Positions 1 to 6,807 are shown, counted from the stretch's first letter. The stretch is 6,955 nt of DNA from Aquabacterium sp. (GCA_030654555.1 JAURXG010000487.1:1-6955), one strand, 5' to 3'. Numbers and translations are program-made. The notes: generated by a model from the sequence alone, not told the origin.

Positions 1-14
1 CCGCCCCAGCCACC

Positions 15-18
15 GGAG
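15..18 (+). promoter_or_regulatory. Ribosome binding site of the RND pump gene
   Basis: A GGAG core lies six bases upstream of the ATG at position 25, which is good Shine-Dalgarno spacing. It supports that ATG, although the same frame stays open to the left edge (a Pro-rich run of eight codons). Starting here puts the protein two residues ahead of the usual short amphipathic N-terminus that precedes RND transmembrane helix 1. Confidence 0.6.
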
Positions 19-24
19 CCGCCG

Positions 25-3000
25 ATGAAATTGTCTGAAGTCTCGATCCGCCGCCCGGTGCTGGCCACCGTGCTGTCGCTGCTGATCGTGCTGATCGGCC
101 TGGTCTCGTTCAACCGCCTGTCGCTGCGCGAGTACCCGCGCATCGACGAGCCGGTGGTCAACGTCAGCACACGGCTGATCGGCGCCTCGTCCGAGGTGAT
201 CGAGTCGCAGGTCACCAAGCCGCTGGAAGACTCGATCGCCGGCATCGAAGGGGTGGACATCATCACCTCGATCTCGCGCGCCGAGCAGAGCCAGATCACG
301 GTGCGCTTCAAGCTCGAGAAGGACCCGGACAACGCCGCCGCCGACGTGCGCGACCGCGTCTCGCGCGTGCGCGGGCGGCTGCCCGATGCGGTCGACGAGC
401 CCATCATCGCCAAGGTGGAGGCCGACGCCACGCCGACGATCTGGCTGGCCTACACCAGCGAGACGCTGTCGCCGCTGGAGATCACCGACCTGATCAACCG
501 CATCGTCAAGCCGCGGCTGCAGACCGTGCCCGGCGTGGCCGACATCACCGTGGGTGGCGACCGCGTCTACGCGATGCGGCTGTGGCTCGATGCCGACAAG
601 CTGGCGGCCTACCGGGTGACGGTGCAGGACGTCGAGGACGCGCTGCGCAAGCAGAACCTCGAGGTGCCGGCCGGCCGCATCGAGAGCCGGCAGCGCGAGT
701 TCAACGTCACCGCGCGCACCGACCTCAACACCGTGGCGCAGTTCAACGAGATCGCGCTGCGCACCGTCAACGGCTACACCGTGCGCCTGCGCGACGTGGC
801 CCGGGTGCAGGAGGCCGCGGCCACCGAGCGCTCGCGGGTGCGGCTCAACGGCGTGCCCTCGGTCTCCACCGGCGTGGTGCGCAACGCCACCGCCAATCCG
901 CTGGAGGTGGCCGCCGGCGTGCGCGCGGTGATGCCGCAGATCCAGCGCGACCTGCCGCCCTCGGTCACCGTGGTGCCGGCCAACGACAACTCGGTGTTCA
1001 TCGACCGCTCGATCAAGTCGGTCTACACCACGGTGGCCGAGGCGGTGGTGCTGGTGGCGCTGGTGGTGTTCGTCTTCCTGCGCACGCTGCGCGCGTCGAT
1101 CATCCCGCTGGTGACCATCCCGGTCAGCCTGGTCGGCTCGTTCGCGCTGATCGCGCTGGCCGGCTTCACCATCAACACGCTGACGCTGCTGGCGCTGGTG
1201 CTGGCGATCGGCCTGGTGGTCGACGACGCCATCGTGGTGCTGGAGAACATCTTCCGCCACATCGAGGAGGGGCTCACGCCGTTCCAGGCGGCGATCAAGG
1301 GCATCCGCGAGATCAGCTTCGCGGTGGTGGCGATGACGCTGACGCTGGCCGCGGTGTTTGCGCCGCTGGCCTTCACGCCCGGGCGCACCGGGCGCCTGTT
1401 CGGCGAGTTTGCGCTGACCTTGGCCGGCGCGGTGGTGGTGTCGGGCTTCGTCGCGCTGACGCTCACGCCGATGATGTGCAGCAAGCTGCTGCGCCACAAC
1501 CCGACACCGAACCGCTTCGACCGCGGCATGGAGCGCCTGCTGGTCGGCCTGACCGACGGTTACCGCGGCGCCCTCGGATGGGTGCTGCACCACCGCTGGG
1601 TGGTGCTGCTGGTGATGGCGGCCTCGGCCGGCACGAGCTGGTGGCTGTTCAGCACCACCAAGGCCGAGCTGGCGCCGATCGAGGACCGGGGCGTGATCAT
1701 CATGCCGGTGCGCGCACCCGATGGCGCCACGCTGGACTTCACCGCGCGCTACCTCGACGCGATCGACGTCATCGGCGCGCAGTACCCCGAGTTCGACCGC
1801 CGTTTCATGTTCATGGGCGGTGGGCAGGTGTCGACGGGCACGGCGCTGTTCCGCACCGTCGACTGGACCGAGCGCAGCCGCAGCACGCAGGAGCTGGCGC
1901 GCGACCTGATGCCCAAGATGGCGGCGCTGCCGGGTGTCAGCGCGTTTCCGATCACGCCGCCCAGCCTGGGCCAGGGTTTCCGCTCGCGGCCGGTCGAGTT
2001 CGTGGTGCAGACCAGCGACAGTTACGCCAACCTGGCCCGGGTGTCGCAGCAGATGCTGACCGAGATGGCCAAGAACCCGGGCATCGTGCAGCCCGACATC
2101 GACCTGCAGCTCAACAAGCCCGAGATCTTCATGGAGGTCGATCGCAACCGCGCCGCCGACATGGGCGTCAGCGTCGACGCCGTGGCCCGCACGGTCGAGA
2201 CCATGCTGGGCGGGCGCGCCGTCACCCGCTACAAGCGTGATGCCGACCAGTACGACGTGATCGTGCAGACCGAGAGCCGCGGCCGCACCTCGCCCGACGA
2301 CATCGAGCGGCTGTTCGTGCGCGGGCGCAACGACACCATGGTGCCGCTGGCCTCGCTGGTGACGATCCGCGAGTCGGTGAGCCCGCGCGAGCTGAACCAC
2401 TTCAACCAGCGCCGCTCGGTGACGATCACCGCCAACCTGGCCCCCGGCTACGCGCTGGGCGAGGCGCTGAGCTTCATGGACCAGACCGCGGCCAAGGTGC
2501 TGCCGGCCGGCTACGTGACCGAGCTCAACGGCGTGAGCCGCGAGTTCCGCTCGTCGTCGGGCGCGCTGGGCCTGGTGTTCGTGCTGGCGCTGCTGTTCAT
2601 CTTCCTGGTGCTGGCGGCGCAGTTCGGGAGCTTCTGCGACCCGTTCGTGATCCTGATCGCGGTGCCGTTGTCGATGGTGGGCGCGCTGGCGGCGCTCAAC
2701 CTGGCGGGTGGCACGCTCAACGTGTATTCGCAGATCGGGCTGATCACGCTGGTGGGCCTGATCAGCAAGCACGGCATCCTGATCGTCGAGTTCAGCAACC
2801 AGCTGCGCCAGCAGGGCAAGCCGGTGATGGAGTCGGTGCTCGAAGCCGCCAGCCAGCGGCTGCGCCCGATCCTGATGACCACCGGCGCGATGGTGCTGGG
2901 CGCCTTGCCGCTGGCGCTGGCCAGCGGCGCCCGCGCCGAGAGCCGCCAGCAGATCGGCTGGGTCATCGTCGGTGGCATGTCGCTGGGCACGCTGCTGACG

Positions 3001-3126
3001 ATCTTCGTGGTGCCCACCGTCTACACACTGCTGGCGCGCCGGCGGGTGCCGGGCGAGATCACCACCGCCGAAGCCGACGCCGAGCACGCCGCCGCCGGCC
3101 CGGCCGAGGCGGTGCCGGCCAAGTAG
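25..3126 (+). CDS. RND multidrug efflux transporter, inner-membrane permease subunit (HAE-1 / AcrB type)
   Basis: This 1033-residue protein is the proton-driven inner-membrane subunit of a tripartite efflux pump and is close to the usual AcrB-family length. Transmembrane helix 1 is at about residues 11-29, helices 2-6 at about 337-485, helix 7 at about 521-541 and helices 8-12 at about 848-995. Two large periplasmic loops lie between (about 30-335 and 545-845). The helix 4 motif GLVVDDAIVVLEN carries the proton-relay pair D400/D401. K915 in GLISKHGILIVEF, R945 and T952 in RLRPILMT match AcrB K940, R971 and T978, so the relay is complete. The position after the lysine is His where AcrB has Asn, a variant I recall from other HAE-1 subgroups. 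The last 35 or so residues form an Ala/Glu-rich cytoplasmic tail. No partner gene is inside the window; a membrane-fusion gene probably ends just upstream, possibly overlapping this start. The substrate cannot be read from the sequence; drugs, solvents and fatty acids are all typical. I do not assign a symbol. Confidence 0.96.
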   Translation: MKLSEVSIRRPVLATVLSLLIVLIGLVSFNRLSLREYPRIDEPVVNVSTRLIGASSEVIESQVTKPLEDSIAGIEGVDIITSISRAEQSQITVRFKLEKDPDNAAADVRDRVSRVRGRLPDAVDEPIIAKVEADATPTIWLAYTSETLSPLEITDLINRIVKPRLQTVPGVADITVGGDRVYAMRLWLDADKLAAYRVTVQDVEDALRKQNLEVPAGRIESRQREFNVTARTDLNTVAQFNEIALRTVNGYTVRLRDVARVQEAAATERSRVRLNGVPSVSTGVVRNATANPLEVAAGVRAVMPQIQRDLPPSVTVVPANDNSVFIDRSIKSVYTTVAEAVVLVALVVFVFLRTLRASIIPLVTIPVSLVGSFALIALAGFTINTLTLLALVLAIGLVVDDAIVVLENIFRHIEEGLTPFQAAIKGIREISFAVVAMTLTLAAVFAPLAFTPGRTGRLFGEFALTLAGAVVVSGFVALTLTPMMCSKLLRHNPTPNRFDRGMERLLVGLTDGYRGALGWVLHHRWVVLLVMAASAGTSWWLFSTTKAELAPIEDRGVIIMPVRAPDGATLDFTARYLDAIDVIGAQYPEFDRRFMFMGGGQVSTGTALFRTVDWTERSRSTQELARDLMPKMAALPGVSAFPITPPSLGQGFRSRPVEFVVQTSDSYANLARVSQQMLTEMAKNPGIVQPDIDLQLNKPEIFMEVDRNRAADMGVSVDAVARTVETMLGGRAVTRYKRDADQYDVIVQTESRGRTSPDDIERLFVRGRNDTMVPLASLVTIRESVSPRELNHFNQRRSVTITANLAPGYALGEALSFMDQTAAKVLPAGYVTELNGVSREFRSSSGALGLVFVLALLFIFLVLAAQFGSFCDPFVILIAVPLSMVGALAALNLAGGTLNVYSQIGLITLVGLISKHGILIVEFSNQLRQQGKPVMESVLEAASQRLRPILMTTGAMVLGALPLALASGARAESRQQIGWVIVGGMSLGTLLTIFVVPTVYTLLARRRVPGEITTAEADAEHAAAGPAEAVPAK

Positions 3127-3271
3127 TGCGGGCGGTGGGCGGCGCTGCGCCGGGTGGGCCACGGCGGTGGTCGAGCCGAGCCGGCGGCCGTCTACATACT
3201 TTTACGCTTACACCGACAACCCGCATCGCGGCCGGCGCGTTGTTCCAGGTGGGGTCGAACTCTGCCGGCCC
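3127..3271. other. Intergenic spacer between pump gene and secreted-protein gene
   Basis: This stretch holds no credible gene. Just after the pump stop codon there is a short perfect GC stem (3140-3152, five base pairs with a three-base loop) without a T-run, too weak to call a terminator. Its notable part is an AT-rich island near 3191-3213, described separately. The open frame running through here into the next gene has neither a ribosome binding site nor family-like sequence before the ATG at 3286. Confidence 0.6.
3174..3213 (+). promoter_or_regulatory. Possible promoter region of the secreted-protein gene
   Basis: Bases 3191-3213 (tctacatacttttacgctta followed by cac) are sharply richer in A and T than everything around them, and they lie about 70-95 bases upstream of the ATG at 3286. 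That is where a promoter for this separately transcribed gene would be expected. I cannot fit a good sigma-70 pair: TACATA at 3193-3198 is only a partial -10 match, and no clear TTGACA lies 16-18 bases upstream. An alternative sigma factor or a regulator site is possible. Confidence 0.25.
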
Positions 3272-3276
3272 GGGAG
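3272..3276 (+). promoter_or_regulatory. Ribosome binding site fixing the secreted-protein start
   Basis: GGGAG lies nine bases upstream of the ATG at 3286. A second ATG at 3278 is in another frame, and the in-frame extension upstream has no comparable site. The start at 3286 also yields a clean signal peptide, which the longer version would bury. Confidence 0.55.
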
Positions 3277-3285
3277 CATGGTGAC

Positions 3286-3744
3286 ATGGCAACAGACAAG
3301 ACGATGCGCATGACCGCGCTGGCCGGTGCCGGGCTGGCCGGGCTGCTGATGGCGGCCGTGCCGGCGCAGGCGGCCGACGTGGACGTGGGCGTGTCGATCG
3401 GCATCAGCCAGCCGGGCGTGTATGGCCGCATCGACATCGGCCGCTTCCCGCAGCCGCAGGTGATCGTGGCGCAGCCGGTGATCATCCAGCGGCACGTGCG
3501 TGCGCCCGAGCCGGTGTACCTGTGGGTGCCGCCGGGCCACCAGAAGAACTGGGGCAAGCATTGCGGCCGCTACAACGCCTGCGGCGTGCCGGTGTACTTC
3601 GTGCAGGAACGCTGGTACCGCGACCACGTGATGCGGCCGGCGCCGGTGCAGGGTGAGCGGCGTGGCGACGACCGGGACCGCGACCGTGGCCATGACAAGC
3701 ACGGCGACCGTGGCCATGGCCGCGGCAACGGCGGGCGCGACTGA
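3286..3744 (+). CDS. Small exported protein with Arg/Asp/Gly/His-rich repeat tail, function unknown
   Basis: This 152-residue protein begins with a Sec-type signal peptide: a charged start, a hydrophobic stretch at residues 11-25 and a likely cut after AQA at 27-29. The mature part opens with a beta-like segment, VGVSIGISQPGVYGRIDIG (34-52), followed by a Pro/Gln-rich stretch. A compact core follows, with VPPGH (81-85), a Cys pair in HCGRYNACG (92-100) that could form a disulfide, and VYFVQERWYRDHV (103-115). The tail (about 123-152) is almost only R, D, G, H and K, with an eight-residue repeat starting DRGH at 133 and 141. I recognise the general pattern from uncharacterised Burkholderiales periplasmic proteins but know no tested function. 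Metal or polyanion binding by the tail is conjecture. The gene has its own ribosome binding site and probably its own promoter. A longer in-frame start at 3154 is rejected because it lacks a ribosome site and would bury the signal peptide. Confidence 0.85.
   Translation: MATDKTMRMTALAGAGLAGLLMAAVPAQAADVDVGVSIGISQPGVYGRIDIGRFPQPQVIVAQPVIIQRHVRAPEPVYLWVPPGHQKNWGKHCGRYNACGVPVYFVQERWYRDHVMRPAPVQGERRGDDRDRDRGHDKHGDRGHGRGNGGRD
3680..3718 (+). repeat. Tandem repeat, two 15-base identical units with 24-base period
   Basis: The 15-base word gcgaccgtggccatg occurs at 3680-3694 and again at 3704-3718, a period of 24 bases or eight codons. It encodes the repeated DRGH units in the tail of the secreted protein. 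Such in-frame repeats can change copy number by slippage without breaking the frame. Confidence 0.8.
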
Positions 3745-3756
3745 AGCGCGCCTGAT

Positions 3757-3771
3757 CGGCACCGCTTGCCG
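3757..3771 (+). terminator. Weak possible terminator hairpin after the secreted-protein gene
   Basis: CGGCA at 3757-3761 pairs with TGCCG at 3767-3771 around a five-base loop, 12 bases after the stop codon. There is no T-run after it; a GCC-repeat stretch follows at 3773-3784, and other pairings with downstream GTGCCG (3785-3790) compete. It is as likely to be a chance feature of GC-rich DNA as a real terminator. Confidence 0.25.
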
Positions 3772-3827
3772 GGCCGCCGCCGCCGTGCCGCGTGCGGACT
3801 GCCCGCGCCGGGTTCAAAATCGTGGGC

Positions 3828-4721
3828 ATGAACATGCCCACATCGCCCCAAGCCGCCGCCGACCCGCGCGACCTGTCCACCCTGCGTGACTGGATCGGCC
3901 GCAGCGAGACGCTGCACGACACCATCGTTCCCACGCCGGTGGTGGCGCTGACCGCCACGCTGGACCATGCCGCCGCCGCCGTGCCGCCGGGCACGCCGCT
4001 GCCATCGCTGTGGCACTGGCTGTACTTCCTGCCGATGGCCCGCCACAGCGAGATCGGCGCCGACGGCCACCCCAGGCGCGGTGGCTTCCTGCCGCCGGTG
4101 CCGCTGCCGCGGCGCATGTGGGCCGGCAGCCAGCTGGCGTTCCATGCGCCGGTGCGGGTGGGGGACGTGGTGCAGCGCCAGTCCACCATCGCCGATGTCA
4201 CGGTCAAAGAGGGCCGCAGCGGCCGGCTGGTGTTCGTCAAGGTCAAGCACGAGCTGCGCTGCAACGGTGCGGCCGAGCCGGCGATCAGCGAGTTCCACGA
4301 CATCGTCTACCGCGAGGCCAAGCAGCCGGGCGACGTGGAGCCGCCCCCCACTGCGGCGCCGACCGGGGCAACGTGGCAGCGCGAGATCGTGCCCGATCCG
4401 GTGCTGCTGTTCCGCTACAGCGCGCTCACCTTCAACGGCCACCGCATCCACTACGACCGCCCTTACGTCACCGAGGTCGAAGGCTATCCGGGTCTGGTGG
4501 TGCATGGCCCGCTGATCGCCACGCTGCTGCTGGACCTGCTGCGCCGCCAGATGCCCGGTGCCGACGTGGCCGCGTTCCGCTTCAAGGCCGTGCGGCCCAC
4601 CCACGACCTGCATCCGTTCAAGGTCAACGGCCAGTTGCAGCCCGACGGCCAGACCGTCAAGCTGTGGGCGCAGGACCACGAGGGCTGGCTGACGATGGAC
4701 GCGGTGGCAACCTTGCGCTGA
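3828..4721 (+). CDS. Double-hotdog acyl-thioester dehydratase (HTD2 / mesaconyl-C4-CoA hydratase-like)
   Basis: This 297-residue cytoplasmic protein probably adds or removes water on a CoA- or ACP-bound acyl chain. An N-terminal hotdog (FAS1-dehydratase-like) spans about residues 10-150, with the family signatures WHWLYFLP (62-69) and RGGFLPPVPLPRRMWAG (84-100). A C-terminal MaoC-like hotdog spans about 175-295, with FRYSALTFNGHRIHYD (195-210). Within that motif, N203 and H208 occupy the Asp and His positions of the R-hydratase motif (D-x4-H); Asn there is usual in the HTD2 branch. Known relatives include mesaconyl-C4-CoA hydratase of the 3-hydroxypropionate cycle and mitochondrial 3-hydroxyacyl dehydratase type 2. 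Many Burkholderiales homologues sit near CoA-transferase or CoA-lyase genes, none of which is visible here, so the substrate is open. I chose the ATG at 3828; ATG 3834 (GTGGG seven bases upstream) is equally possible, and GTG 3792 would add 12 unlikely residues. Confidence 0.85.
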   Translation: MNMPTSPQAAADPRDLSTLRDWIGRSETLHDTIVPTPVVALTATLDHAAAAVPPGTPLPSLWHWLYFLPMARHSEIGADGHPRRGGFLPPVPLPRRMWAGSQLAFHAPVRVGDVVQRQSTIADVTVKEGRSGRLVFVKVKHELRCNGAAEPAISEFHDIVYREAKQPGDVEPPPTAAPTGATWQREIVPDPVLLFRYSALTFNGHRIHYDRPYVTEVEGYPGLVVHGPLIATLLLDLLRRQMPGADVAAFRFKAVRPTHDLHPFKVNGQLQPDGQTVKLWAQDHEGWLTMDAVATLR

Positions 4722-4729
4722 GGTAGCCC

Positions 4730-4752
4730 GGCACGGCCTGTCGGCCGGTGCC
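4730..4752. terminator. Bidirectional hairpin between convergent genes
   Basis: GGCACGGCC (4730-4738) pairs with GGCCGGTGCC (4743-4752) around a TGTC loop, with one bulged G at 4748, giving about nine GC-rich pairs. It fills most of the 32-base gap between the stop of the dehydratase gene (4721) and the stop of the methyltransferase gene (4754). That position is ideal for ending transcription from both sides. Neither side has a real T-run, so classical intrinsic termination is uncertain; it may instead protect 3' ends or block read-through. Confidence 0.5.
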
Positions 4753-4753
4753 T

Positions 4754-5476
4754 TCAGGCGGATGCCGGGGCGTCCGTGGCCGGTGGGCGCCGCAGTGCCA
4801 CCACCAGGTTGGGCGACAGCGCGCGCGCGTCCCAGTGGTAGGCGAAGGCCACCAGCCCTTCCAGCAAGGCCTGCAGGGCGCCACGCAGCAGCCGCTTGGG
4901 GTTGCGCGCGGTGCGGTACCAGGGCATCTCGCCGTGACAGATCACCTCGAGGCCGGTGGCCGCGGCCAGCTGGCGGAACTTCGACAGCCCCAGCGTGTTG
5001 ACGTGGGTGAGGTCGCCGTGCTGGAAGACGCGGCCGAACGGTGATTCGCCGTTGGGCACCCGGCACAGCAGCACGCCCTGCGGTGCCAGCAGGGCCGTCA
5101 GGCGCTGCAGCAGGCCGATCAGCGCGCCGGGCTCGACATGCTCGAACACGTCGAACGCCACGATGAGGTCGAACCGTCGCCCGGGCGGCAGGTCGTCGAC
5201 CGCCGCGTGGTTCTCGATGCCGGCGGCGGTGGCCCGTGCGCGCAGCGCCGGCTGGGTTTCCACGCCCACGACCTCGATGCCGCGTCCGCGCGCAAAGCCC
5301 AGGAAGTTGCCGTTGCCGTAGCCGATCTCCAGCGCGCTGCGCAACGGCGCGGGATGGCAGCGCGCCAGGTGCCACGCGAAGTAGCGCGCTTCGCCTCGCG
5401 AGCATCGGCCGAACGCGTCGTCGTGCCACTGCTTCCAGTCGGTGTAGCCCGCGAGGGCCTGGTTGTCGTCTGCCAT
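4754..5476 (-). CDS. Class I SAM-dependent methyltransferase (Methyltransf_23/11 type)
   Basis: This 240-residue soluble protein should transfer a methyl group from S-adenosylmethionine. The Rossmann motif I is LEIGYGNGNFLGFA (49-62), with the acidic E73 closing strand 2. FDVFEHV (108-114) is the usual motif after strand 4. PNGESPF (141-147) and DLTHVN (155-160) are typical of methyltransferases found in glycan and lipid clusters. The gene lies 30 bases downstream of the glycosyltransferase gene on the same strand, which suggests co-transcription and a role in methylating a sugar, a polysaccharide end or a lipid-linked intermediate; this is inferred from position only. The start at 5476 is the only one before an in-frame stop 30 bases upstream. 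It is preceded by a pyrimidine-rich run (CTCCCTCCC) with no Shine-Dalgarno sequence, so translation may depend on coupling to the upstream gene. The protein ends in a short Pro/Ala tail. Confidence 0.9.
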   Translation of the reverse strand: MADDNQALAGYTDWKQWHDDAFGRCSRGEARYFAWHLARCHPAPLRSALEIGYGNGNFLGFARGRGIEVVGVETQPALRARATAAGIENHAAVDDLPPGRRFDLIVAFDVFEHVEPGALIGLLQRLTALLAPQGVLLCRVPNGESPFGRVFQHGDLTHVNTLGLSKFRQLAAATGLEVICHGEMPWYRTARNPKRLLRGALQALLEGLVAFAYHWDARALSPNLVVALRRPPATDAPASA

Positions 5477-5506
5477 GGGAGGGAGTGGCGCCCGGGGTGA
5501 GCGGTG

Positions 5507-6796
5507 TCAGGATTCCGTAGCGGGGGCCGCCGCGGTCGGGCGCGGTGGATCGCAGGTGTCGATGGCCTCGCGAATGCGTGCAACGATGCGCTCCCAACTG
5601 TACTGGCTCGCCACGTAGTCTCGGCCGCGGTCGGCCTCGTCGGCCCGGGCGGCAGGGTCCATCGCCAGCAGGCGCAGGGCCGCCTGCACGAACTCGTCGG
5701 GGCCGGCATAGGTCTGGCCGGCCCCGCTGGCTTGCACATGGTCACGCAGCACGGCGGCGTCGCGGTTCACCAGCACCGGACAGCCGGCGGCCAGGCCTTC
5801 GAGCAGCACCATCGACAGGCTCTCGTAGCGCGAGGGCACCACCAGGGCCGCGGCGTGCGCAAGCAGGTCGTCGCGATCGGCATCGCTGACGAAGCCGGTG
5901 CGCACGATGTCGGGGTGGGCGGGGACGGGCATGAACCACTGCCCGCAGACCACCAGCGTCAGCGGCGCCGGATGTTGGCGACGCAACGCGGCGAAGTGGT
6001 CGAACAGCTCGGCGCAGCCCTTGCTGCGGTCCACCCGCCCCACGTACAGCAGGTAGGGCGCCTCCGGCGGCAGACCGAGCCGCGCGGCCAACGCGGCGAA
6101 ACGCGCCGCCGCCACGGCGTCGCCGGGGTCGGCCGGTGGCCTGGCGGCCATGCCCACGCCGCACAGGCGCGCCGGTGCCAGGTCGTGACCGTACAGCGCC
6201 TGCGCCACGGCCTGTTCGGCGGCGGTGTTGTACAGGATCGCGCGCGGCGCCCGGAACACGCGGTGGTATTGCGGCAGGTACATGCCCTTCTCGTCGTGCA
6301 GCGTGGGCACCAGCAGGCTGCGGCCGGGGTGGATCAGCACCCCCAGCGCCGCCGGGTGAAAGAAGGCCGAGAAGAAGATCAGCGCCGAATAGGCCGGGCC
6401 CTGCGTCTGCAGGTAGTCCATCAGCCCGTCCATCGTCGGGCCCTTGCCGCGCAGGTAGTCGATGCCGTCGTGGCCGGACCGTCCGTTGGGCCGGGCGACC
6501 GGCGCCATGCCGGCGGCGACCAGCGCGCGCCGCAGCAGGTAGCGCAGCTTGTGGCGCAAGGGCATGTGCACCCTGCGGTGGGGCGGGTGCTCGAAGCGCA
6601 GCACGCGGCAGCCGTCGAGCCAGGATTCGCCCGGTTCAAAGTGCCGATCCCAGGTCTGGTAATCCAGCGCGCAGGACGTGAGCACGTCCACCTCGTAGTG
6701 GGCGCGCAGCGCGCCGGCCCATTGGCGGGCATGCAGCTCGGCGCCGCCGTTGATCTCGCTGCCGTAGCGCTGCACGATGAGGGCGATGCGCTGCAT
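5507..6796 (-). CDS. Glycosyltransferase, GT4-like (GT-B fold)
   Basis: This 429-residue cytoplasmic or membrane-associated enzyme should move a sugar from a nucleotide donor to a growing glycan. The N-terminal half begins with a Rossmann strand, RIALIVQRYG (3-11), followed by the GGAEL loop (17-21) typical of GT4 acceptor domains. Middle segments include LVPTLHDEKGMYLP (162-175). The C-terminal donor domain starts at LLYVGRVDRSKG (249-260) and carries the E-x7-E pair, E325 and E333, in YESLSMVLLEGLAAGCPVLVN (324-344). Length is normal for the family. The start at 6796 is chosen because AAGG lies five bases upstream. A longer start at 6874 would overlap the preceding gene in another frame and add 26 non-family residues. 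Its neighbours are the end of a probable second glycosyltransferase 11 bases upstream and a methyltransferase 30 bases downstream, which points to surface-polysaccharide or LPS assembly. Donor and acceptor cannot be told from sequence alone. Confidence 0.93.
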   Translation of the reverse strand: MQRIALIVQRYGSEINGGAELHARQWAGALRAHYEVDVLTSCALDYQTWDRHFEPGESWLDGCRVLRFEHPPHRRVHMPLRHKLRYLLRRALVAAGMAPVARPNGRSGHDGIDYLRGKGPTMDGLMDYLQTQGPAYSALIFFSAFFHPAALGVLIHPGRSLLVPTLHDEKGMYLPQYHRVFRAPRAILYNTAAEQAVAQALYGHDLAPARLCGVGMAARPPADPGDAVAAARFAALAARLGLPPEAPYLLYVGRVDRSKGCAELFDHFAALRRQHPAPLTLVVCGQWFMPVPAHPDIVRTGFVSDADRDDLLAHAAALVVPSRYESLSMVLLEGLAAGCPVLVNRDAAVLRDHVQASGAGQTYAGPDEFVQAALRLLAMDPAARADEADRGRDYVASQYSWERIVARIREAIDTCDPPRPTAAAPATES

Positions 6797-6801
6797 GGGG
6801 G

Positions 6802-6805
6802 CCTT
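6802..6805 (-). promoter_or_regulatory. Ribosome binding site fixing the glycosyltransferase start
   Basis: On the minus strand AAGG lies five bases before the ATG at 6796, between that start and the stop codon of the preceding gene (6808-6810). The 11-base gap suggests translational coupling within one transcript. Confidence 0.55.
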
Positions 6806-6807
6806 GT

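Noticed and set aside
582..2240. Long plus-strand open frame of 552 codons inside the pump gene
   Set aside because: It is an out-of-frame shadow of the RND gene: Ala/Arg/Gly-rich low-complexity translation with no domain, as expected in GC-rich DNA where stop codons are rare.
3140..3152. Palindrome CGGCGCTGCGCCG after the pump stop codon, considered as a terminator
   Set aside because: Only five pairs with no T-run; short GC palindromes like this are frequent by chance in such DNA.
3154..3285. N-terminal extension of the secreted protein to position 3154
   Set aside because: It has no ribosome binding site and would place 44 residues in front of a clear signal peptide; the ATG at 3286 with GGGAG upstream is better.
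3792..3827. GTG start giving a 309-residue dehydratase
   Set aside because: The added residues do not resemble the family N-terminus and no ribosome site precedes the GTG; the stretch TTCAAAAT just before the ATG at 3828 looks like leader or promoter sequence.
3570..5597. Minus-strand open frame of 675 codons spanning three genes
   Set aside because: It runs antisense to the secreted-protein and dehydratase genes and in a shifted frame through the methyltransferase. Its translation is Arg/Ala/Gly/Pro/His-rich without a motif, while each overlapped gene has clear family signatures.
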